A stretch of 9,553 nt of DNA from NCBI GenBank assembly GCA_013361075.1, contig JABWAJ010000179.1, forward strand, positions 1 through 9,553, given 5' to 3'. Below the pieces are notes generated by a model that searched no databases, had not been told where the DNA came from, and saw nothing but the letters and a program-made list of their open reading frames with translations. Every line of letters starts with the position of its first letter. Position 1 is the stretch's first letter. The DNA comes from Saprospiraceae bacterium. GTDB taxonomy: Bacteria > Bacteroidota > Bacteroidia > Chitinophagales > Saprospiraceae. Below, piece after piece: positions 1 through 5,732 of this stretch. The position numbers and the translations under genes were made by a program.

Positions 1-33
1 ATTTTTGTTCAATGGTGTTGGTCCTGCGCTCAT
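1..33 (-). CDS. Possible start of a divergent gene (first 11 codons only)
   Basis: On the minus strand an ATG at 33-31 opens a frame that runs off the window edge and reads MSAGPTPLNKN. It is preceded by an A-rich stretch (cttaaaaac) like the leaders of the other genes here, and by a TACTTTTG motif about 20 bases upstream. Eleven codons without a stop prove nothing, and no family can be recognised. The frame also stays open upstream of the ATG, so this could be chance or part of an intergenic repeat. Confidence 0.15.
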   Translation of the reverse strand, partial: MSAGPTPLNKN

Positions 34-52
34 GTTTTTAAGTGGCTTCCGC

Positions 53-60
53 CAAAAGTA
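53..60 (-). promoter_or_regulatory. Candidate -7 promoter element, minus strand
   Basis: The minus strand reads TACTTTTG, an exact match to the Bacteroidota -7 consensus TAnnTTTG. It points towards the possible minus-strand ATG at 33. No clear TTTG is found about 19-21 bases further upstream, so only half of the promoter is supported. A leader from this element would be very short. Confidence 0.25.
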
Positions 61-108
61 GAAAAACGCAGGGACTATTCGTATTGAATAAGGAGAAATC
101 GGGGGAGA

Positions 109-145
109 TGTGACGGGAGAAAAAATTTTTAAGGGATTTGTCACA
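109..145. repeat. Inverted repeat around an A/T palindrome
   Basis: TGTGAC at 109-114 and GTCACA at 140-145 are perfect inverted arms of 6 bp with 25 bases between them. The spacer holds the palindrome AAAAATTTTT at 121-130, nearly centred between the arms. It lies about 160 bases upstream of the 302 start in the non-coding stretch. It could be a bent-DNA regulator site or a weak hairpin. The arms resemble CRP-type half-sites, but the 25-base spacing is far too long for a classical site. Confidence 0.3.
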
Positions 146-301
146 AGCAGGTAGCTCCACACTTATCTAAAAAGAACACCATCCTTTCTGAAAATCATAC
201 AAACACCCAAAGTAAACTCCGGCATATCCTATGCTGGCTGGATAAGGCGGATGCTGAAAAGCCTGGAAAAGAGTAGGCAAGTGTATAAACAATTTACCAC
301 A

Positions 302-2365
302 ATGAAAAAAACATTCAAGCTATTCGGACTGATTTTAATGGCAATGCTGTTGTTTAATCAGACTTCTTACGCAGATGCAGTTGCAAAAAAGCGAAACAAA
401 TGCAAAAACGGAAAGCAGTATTATGCAAAAGCAAAGGCAGACGGCCCTGGATGGGGATGTAAAAAAGATAAGGAAAAAAACTGGAGTTGCAGCACCGCTT
501 CAGCAGATGCTTATATTTATTATTATTCCAACTGTGCCTGCACAAAAGACGGAGGCCCCGGAGCTCAGGACGGGGCTAAGGCATACGCCAGCGCTGGCAC
601 TGTCTTAACCCAATCCACCTGGAAAACAACAGCATGCTCAGGATTTAAAGCAGGGGGCGACTTGCCTGCAAACTTCATTAGTACTCCTACAGGGTTTAAT
701 GGCTTCGTATCCAATGAAGTTTCAGCGGAGGATGTGGTTTTTGATTATGCCAAAAATACGATTACGTTTCGGGCTTTGAGCGGTAATATACAGGCAAACG
801 CAGATCAGCTTGCTGACGAATACAGCACTTTCATTATTACAATTGCCAAAATTTCAGGGGATGATGGCCAGGAGCGGGAAGTGGTCCTTTTCAGAAAACA
901 GGTGACGCTTACCGGCGGAAAACTAACGGTTACCGGTTCTGAAGGCGGGTTCCGCGAAAGCGATTTTAAACCCAGCCTATTGGAAAAAGGTAGCCGGTAC
1001 GAATTGCCAAAATCAGACCGGGTTGTCCAATTGGGAGAAGATATTGATGAAAACACTGTATTGGAAGTCAGTTTTGAAGGCGATGTAAAAAACCTCAAAG
1101 ACGAACTGTCCAGCCCCAACGGAACCCCAAGTACAATTTGCTGCGAAAAGAATCTGCTCAAAAACGGAGCTTTAACGGGCGATTGCTCGGCTTATACCAG
1201 CAATAACATCACTTCCGGGTGTCTCCCCAACTGGTCGAGAAGCACTGGATCCCCTCAGCTTAGCAATGCAATGGGCTACACTACTCCGGGATTCGTACTC
1301 GCCTGGGGTACCAATACGCCCAATGAAACGATCAAACAAAGTGTGACCCTCCAGGCTGGGTATCGCTACCGCATATCCTGCGCCATCCGGAAACCCAAAC
1401 CCCTTGCAGGGCATATTGATGGGATGCGTTTCCAATTTTATGCCGGCTCGATTGCACCCACTAATTTGATGGGGCAAACATTTAAATTGTTTTACACGGC
1501 AACGCCTGACTGGGTTTATGTTACCCTGCCTGACTGGACCTGCCCGCCGGGCCTCGCCGGGGTAAAAGATATGATTATCGGTGCAATCAGTGAAACCGCA
1601 GGCAAAGCTGCCTTTGGCTATATTGACGACATCTGCATTCAGGAGTTGCCACCATGCGACCGTTTGCTGGCTGCTGCAATTTCCGGCCCGGTAACACTCT
1701 GTGAAGGAACTGGAGCGTCTTATTCCCTTCCAGCTTTGCCAGGCGCTACCTATTCCTGGTCGGTTTCACCATCCGTTCCGTTTACAGGAAATAATACGAA
1801 CGCCATTACCATTCCCGGCACGTCTACTGTAGGCAAAACACAACTGACCATCTCCGTAAAAGTTAAGTGCGGAGAGACAGAGGTTGTCAAAACATTGGTT
1901 GTCAATATCCTCAAAAAAATAACGGATGCGAACTTTAATCTGGTCGTCTCTCAGGGTACAGGCGGATACAGTGCTTCCGCAACTCCGGTCGTTGGCGCTG
2001 GTTATCAACACATATGGGTACTTTATGAAAGCAGCACCCCCTTTCCTAATTGCAACCTGACAACAACAGGCTTTCTTACCAAAGATATCCAATATGGAAT
2101 TAACTACAGCTTCTCAGGGCTGACGACTGGCAAAAATTACCTGCTCAGACACTATGTACAGAATTGTGATGGAGCCTGGTTGGTGAAAAACAAGTGTTTC
2201 TCCGTCACACGCGAGGCCCGAATCAAGCCGGGTACCAACGAATTACCTGCTACCATGAGTGATGGAGCTCTGAAAACACTGTCAAACGATGAGGTTGAAA
2301 TAGAAATCATCAAAGCAGAAATTTCTCAGGCGGGTACAAGTACCGGCACACCAAAAGATAAATAA
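302..2365 (+). CDS. Exported multidomain protein with Cys-rich N-terminus, carbohydrate-binding-like and PKD-like domains
   Basis: This 687-residue protein is probably surface or extracellular and involved in binding rather than catalysis; no enzymatic motif is seen. The start at 302 is preferred over an in-frame ATG at 251 because it begins a normal signal peptide (MKKTF, hydrophobic core, likely cleavage after Ala26). The mature N-terminus (about 27-120) is Lys/Gly-rich with six cysteines: 34, 53, 63, 78, 80 and 112. Residues 120-280 are beta-rich and unrecognised. About 280-447 resembles a CBM/galactose-binding-like jelly roll: NLLKNGAL start, WG...E.IKQSVTLQAGYRYR core and a closing IDDICI strand. 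About 459-537 is a PKD-like domain (ISGPVTLCEG, then TYSWSV). About 540-640 is a further beta domain with a YQHIWVLYE motif. There is no T9SS C-terminal domain; the tail is Ser/Thr/Gly/Lys-rich. A strong terminator follows, so it is probably its own transcription unit. The specific function is unknown. Confidence 0.85.
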   Translation: MKKTFKLFGLILMAMLLFNQTSYADAVAKKRNKCKNGKQYYAKAKADGPGWGCKKDKEKNWSCSTASADAYIYYYSNCACTKDGGPGAQDGAKAYASAGTVLTQSTWKTTACSGFKAGGDLPANFISTPTGFNGFVSNEVSAEDVVFDYAKNTITFRALSGNIQANADQLADEYSTFIITIAKISGDDGQEREVVLFRKQVTLTGGKLTVTGSEGGFRESDFKPSLLEKGSRYELPKSDRVVQLGEDIDENTVLEVSFEGDVKNLKDELSSPNGTPSTICCEKNLLKNGALTGDCSAYTSNNITSGCLPNWSRSTGSPQLSNAMGYTTPGFVLAWGTNTPNETIKQSVTLQAGYRYRISCAIRKPKPLAGHIDGMRFQFYAGSIAPTNLMGQTFKLFYTATPDWVYVTLPDWTCPPGLAGVKDMIIGAISETAGKAAFGYIDDICIQELPPCDRLLAAAISGPVTLCEGTGASYSLPALPGATYSWSVSPSVPFTGNNTNAITIPGTSTVGKTQLTISVKVKCGETEVVKTLVVNILKKITDANFNLVVSQGTGGYSASATPVVGAGYQHIWVLYESSTPFPNCNLTTTGFLTKDIQYGINYSFSGLTTGKNYLLRHYVQNCDGAWLVKNKCFSVTREARIKPGTNELPATMSDGALKTLSNDEVEIEIIKAEISQAGTSTGTPKDK

Positions 2366-2409
2366 GATTTATCCGGCTACTATTGGCCGCGACTCCAAAA
2401 AACAGCACC

Positions 2410-2443
2410 AACAGCGGCCTGCTTACCACAGGTCGCTGTTTTT
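2410..2443 (+). terminator. Rho-independent terminator after the 302-2365 gene
   Basis: AACAGCGGCCTG (2410-2421) pairs with CAGGTCGCTGTT (2429-2440) over 12 positions, with one G-T wobble and a 7-base loop. The right arm runs into five T (2439-2443). It lies 45 bases after the stop codon and should end the upstream transcript before the promoter element at 2478. Confidence 0.8.
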
Positions 2444-2477
2444 CAGCACTTTTCTTTTATAAATTTGATTTTTTTAT

Positions 2478-2485
2478 TACATTTG
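2478..2485 (+). promoter_or_regulatory. Candidate -7 promoter element for the 2513 gene group
   Basis: TACATTTG exactly matches the Bacteroidota -7 consensus TAnnTTTG. It lies 27 bases before the ATG at 2513 and just after a terminator, where a new promoter would be expected. The -33 TTTG is not clear: a TTTG at 2464-2467 is too close (10 bases), and at the usual spacing there is only a T-rich stretch near 2451-2458. It would drive 2513-4057 and, by short gaps, the next two genes. Confidence 0.5.
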
Positions 2486-2512
2486 TTTTGCACCAGTTAA
2501 AACTCCTTGTAT

Positions 2513-4057
2513 ATGAAAAACGTAGGTATTGGCCGACCATTTCTGTCCTTGGCTTCCTCTTTCCTCTTTTGTTTTTCTCTAACCACTGTTTTTGGACAAA
2601 AACTAACCCTGTCTGTCGCTGCAACGGGCACTGGGGTTGAAGTCAAGACTATTTATGAACAAATAGCAAACACTTCGGGCACCAACAACTATGTAGACCC
2701 CTTAGACACCCTAAACGGAGAAACCTCGTTCGGTCTTTTTTATCGGATAGACAGCGACCCGACAACAAACAACAATGCCTCTTTGAATGCCGGGTCTTAT
2801 TATTGGCGAGACGATATAGTATATCCCAACAAATTGGCCCTCTCCAAAATCATTGACCTACCGCCGGGCAAATATTCCATCGTTGCGTACCTGTCCAGGA
2901 AATCGAAACCCATTAGAACCATAAACCTGAGTGGTACTATGGGCAGTGGATTTACCCTTTTTGAAGTGCCCGCACAAGACCCCAACAACCTTGCCTTAAA
3001 CGGATTTGAAGCAGTAGATATGACGACCGGCTCAACTCCTTCCACCCTCAAGCTGGAAAATAGTTGGAATGTTTTTACAGATAGGGCTATTGCCAATACG
3101 GCAACCGATCATTTAATTTTTAATGCATCTTCCAATGTGTCGGGCGCTACGCCAACTCAACCCTGGTTTTTCATTACCTTATCCGTGGAAAATTCAGCCT
3201 GGGTTGGGCAGGATATTTCTATGATCTATAACCCCATCTTCGAATATAAGGGGCTGATATTTGGGAACAAAGCAAACGATATTTCAAGCAATTCCTGGAT
3301 ATCGGGCGAGGACAAAAGTAAGATAGGCACCGTTATCATAAAAAGAGGAATGTTGCCCAAAAACCTTTCCCACCAAACCCATATACATTTTATGTTTCAA
3401 CTTAAACCGGAAGTATTATATCCTCCGGGCTATGTAAAATTTACTGCCCAATTTGAAACCGGCCCACCGGTTACTCTGGATTTAGCAGTCAAACCCAAAC
3501 CCCACGATCCCAATAGTCTGACGGTTAATAAAAAAACAATTTGTCCTTGTGATAAAGCCCTTGAGCTACATTACAGGGTTGATTTCCAAAATATTGGGAC
3601 AGGCCCGGTAAAGGATGTGCGAGTTGTCTTGATGGACACAGATGGATTAGATGTTTCCAGTTTGGCACCCTTTGGGGATAAAACACTTAAAAAAGGCGTG
3701 CCTATGATGTATCACAGAGGGCCCAGAGGCGCACCTGCCCCAACCTTCGAAATTCCCGGAATTAACTTGCCGGGTACCAACCAGGCACCGCCCAATAGCG
3801 TTCCGGACGATGAGACTTGGGACTACTTTGACTTTACGGTAAGCACCACGGGGTGTTTGAAAGACAATACATTCATCCGGCCTAAAGCACGCGTTTTCTT
3901 TTCAGACGTTCCCGGCTACTTAGATACGAATATCGGCGAAACCCATGTACTCTACTCGGCAGGAGAATCAACCGATGGACCTCCACAGTCTTGTGTTTCA
4001 CGTGTCGATCCAAAAGCTTGCAGGGGGTGCTTAGTCATTAAAGAAAGAAGGAACTAA
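2513..4057 (+). CDS. Exported DUF11/DUF7619-like protein, paralogue A
   Basis: This 514-residue exported protein has no known catalytic motif. The ATG at 2513 gives a signal peptide (MKNVGIGRPF, hydrophobic core, likely cleavage near VFG-QKL); a TTG two codons upstream is a less likely start. The N-terminal two thirds (about 25-325) is a beta-rich region shared along its length with the next gene: GLFYRI, YYW.D, DLPPGKY, PIRT, AVDM, SWN, PWFFITLSV and QTHIH (His290 and His292). From Asp332 (DPNSL) to about 490 it matches the repeat domain common in secreted Bacteroidota proteins: YRVDFQNIGTGP early, then ARVFFSD and LDTNI near the end, where that family usually has a YFDFN..I.TN motif. Cys344 and Cys346 form a CPC pair. 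The tail has Cys494, Cys503 and Cys506 and ends KERRN. No T9SS sorting domain is present. GC is about 46% in the counted stretch 3421-3780. Role unknown; it is probably an envelope protein working with the downstream genes. Confidence 0.85.
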   Translation: MKNVGIGRPFLSLASSFLFCFSLTTVFGQKLTLSVAATGTGVEVKTIYEQIANTSGTNNYVDPLDTLNGETSFGLFYRIDSDPTTNNNASLNAGSYYWRDDIVYPNKLALSKIIDLPPGKYSIVAYLSRKSKPIRTINLSGTMGSGFTLFEVPAQDPNNLALNGFEAVDMTTGSTPSTLKLENSWNVFTDRAIANTATDHLIFNASSNVSGATPTQPWFFITLSVENSAWVGQDISMIYNPIFEYKGLIFGNKANDISSNSWISGEDKSKIGTVIIKRGMLPKNLSHQTHIHFMFQLKPEVLYPPGYVKFTAQFETGPPVTLDLAVKPKPHDPNSLTVNKKTICPCDKALELHYRVDFQNIGTGPVKDVRVVLMDTDGLDVSSLAPFGDKTLKKGVPMMYHRGPRGAPAPTFEIPGINLPGTNQAPPNSVPDDETWDYFDFTVSTTGCLKDNTFIRPKARVFFSDVPGYLDTNIGETHVLYSAGESTDGPPQSCVSRVDPKACRGCLVIKERRN

Positions 4058-4060
4058 CTC

Positions 4061-4107
4061 AAAAACAAGACAATCCAGAAGTAGAAAAGTCAACAAGTCT
4101 TTTTTTT
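4061..4107 (+). terminator. Weak terminator or attenuator between the paralogues
   Basis: AAAAACAAGAC (4061-4071) can pair with GTCTTTTTTTT (4097-4107) with one mismatch across a 25-base loop, ending in a run of eight T. The stem is A/T-rich and the loop long, so it is at best a partial terminator that would lower expression of the downstream genes. No promoter element is seen between it and the next ATG, which favours read-through. Confidence 0.3.
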
Positions 4108-4133
4108 AATTATTCACCAAAAAACTTCAAACA

Positions 4134-5711
4134 ATGAATAAAAGGCATCTTTATTTTGTCAAAAAAATAAAGTACGGATTTATTTTTTTGACACAAATAT
4201 TGGTTTTGAATGCTGGAGAAGCCCAACCAGTGCTTACCGAAACCATCATCAACAATTGCAGTATTGAAATTCAAACAGTACTTACCAATCAGCCTGGTGA
4301 TCCCCCGAGTACTCCGGTGGGACTTTTTTACCGATTGGAGTATTCTTCTTCTTCTGGTTTGGCTAAAGCTTCTTACTACTGGAATGATCAGACAATTAGT
4401 GGATCTAATGCAACTGCACCTAAATTACTGGCAGACCTACCTGACGGGCAATACAATCTGATCTGTTACGAATTAAGAAAAAATGGTCCAATCAGAACTG
4501 GAGGAAAAAGCTGGACACTGGGCTTTGGTGGAAGTGGCGGCGGTTGTGGATTTACGAAGCTGCCTGCAGTGGATATGTCGTCTTCTCCAACCTCTTCAAT
4601 TATGTTGCAACCAAGCTGGAATGCTTACGCAAATACAGGTTTTTCACACATACCGCAGTGTGACCAACTGGTTGCCAGCGGCACTGTTCTGTCACCGAAT
4701 TTTTCTTGGTTTTTTGTTACCGTAAGTGTTTTTAAGTGGTCCTCACAGGTCTATAATGGTGCCCCTTTAGAAAAGATTGATCTGTCGTTTAATGACTCCG
4801 AACTATTTTATGCAGGAGCTATCGAAAGCAATTATGAGGGCAAATGGTCCAACCCAAACTGGAAATACATTGATAATATTGCAAATGTTTCTTTGACTGG
4901 CGATGACTTGCTCACCATTACCAGGAAACCAGCTTTTCAAGAATCAGATAATTTTCAAACCCATATTCATCTTATTTTTAAAAAACAGAGTTATTCTACA
5001 AATAATCATGATTTTTTTGCAATTTTTCAGGGTGCTAACCCTAATATTCCGGATTTTCATACAGACATTTCACTACCGGTAAAGGGCAATCCGCATGATC
5101 CTAATAGTTTGGAAGTTGATAAGAATAAATTGTGCCCCTGCCAGGCTGATGAAACGCTTACGTATCAGGTCAATTTTCAAAACAAAGGCACTACACCTGC
5201 TGCCAGGGTGGATATTGAATTAATGAGCAATGCCGCACACCTCGACGTTTCATCATTAACCATTTTGCCCAATACCAAAACCGGATTAGTAGAAACAAGC
5301 CTGAAAAACGCCAAAATTTCTAAAACTGGAACCAATAAATTTAGCATTGAAAAAGATCTTCCCATTCAGGAGTGGCTTCCTGGCAGCACTCAAGTAACTC
5401 CCAAAAGTTACCCCTACACTGAAACGGAAGATTATTTTAAATTCACAATTAAAAAAAAGGATTGCCTTAAACTTGGAACGGTAATTCAACCACATGTTAG
5501 AATTATATTCGTTGGGGCAAAAAAAGATAGCCTTGGAATCATTATGGGCTACGACACACCACAACCGTTTATTGAAACAAACCTTGAAAAAACTGAAATT
5601 TTAAACTTTATTAAAGAAGGGGATATAGGATGTCCGCCACCCAGTCCTTCCTGTAAAAAGTGTCATAAAAAAACCTGTTGGTTGTTTAGATGGTTGAAAC
5701 GAAAAAAATGA
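4134..5711 (+). CDS. Exported DUF11/DUF7619-like protein, paralogue B, with cationic Cys-rich tail
   Basis: This 525-residue exported protein is a co-linear paralogue of the preceding gene. The ATG at 4134 follows an A-rich leader and begins a signal peptide (basic MNKRHLYFVKKIKYG, hydrophobic core, likely cleavage near GEA-QPV). Shared landmarks come in the same order: GLFYRL, YYWND, LADLPDGQYN, PIRT, AVDM, SWN, WFFVTVSV, QTHIH (His277 and His279), then HDPNSLEV (Asp322), the CPC pair Cys334/Cys336, YQVNFQNKGTTPA and IETNLEKTEIL. Differences are a Gly-rich insert GFGGSGGGCGF and a longer tail. The tail has Cys500, Cys507, Cys510 and Cys515 and ends CWLFRWLKRKK, strongly basic with two Trp. 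No T9SS sorting domain is present. GC is about 36%, well below paralogue A, so the pair is not a recent duplication. The stop lies 21 bases before the CHAT gene, which implies co-translation. Function unknown. Confidence 0.85.
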   Translation: MNKRHLYFVKKIKYGFIFLTQILVLNAGEAQPVLTETIINNCSIEIQTVLTNQPGDPPSTPVGLFYRLEYSSSSGLAKASYYWNDQTISGSNATAPKLLADLPDGQYNLICYELRKNGPIRTGGKSWTLGFGGSGGGCGFTKLPAVDMSSSPTSSIMLQPSWNAYANTGFSHIPQCDQLVASGTVLSPNFSWFFVTVSVFKWSSQVYNGAPLEKIDLSFNDSELFYAGAIESNYEGKWSNPNWKYIDNIANVSLTGDDLLTITRKPAFQESDNFQTHIHLIFKKQSYSTNNHDFFAIFQGANPNIPDFHTDISLPVKGNPHDPNSLEVDKNKLCPCQADETLTYQVNFQNKGTTPAARVDIELMSNAAHLDVSSLTILPNTKTGLVETSLKNAKISKTGTNKFSIEKDLPIQEWLPGSTQVTPKSYPYTETEDYFKFTIKKKDCLKLGTVIQPHVRIIFVGAKKDSLGIIMGYDTPQPFIETNLEKTEILNFIKEGDIGCPPPSPSCKKCHKKTCWLFRWLKRKK

Positions 5712-5732
5712 ACCTGAATAATAGTTGCTTTG

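Noticed and set aside
251..301. In-frame upstream ATG at 251 extending the first exported protein by 17 residues
   Set aside because: The extension would bury the signal peptide behind a charged stretch. The ATG at 302 gives a normal signal peptide and has an A-rich leader.
2383..2640. 85-codon plus-strand frame overlapping the terminator and the start of paralogue A
   Set aside because: It runs through a strong hairpin terminator and a promoter element and overlaps a well-supported gene in another frame; the product is low-complexity and aromatic-rich.
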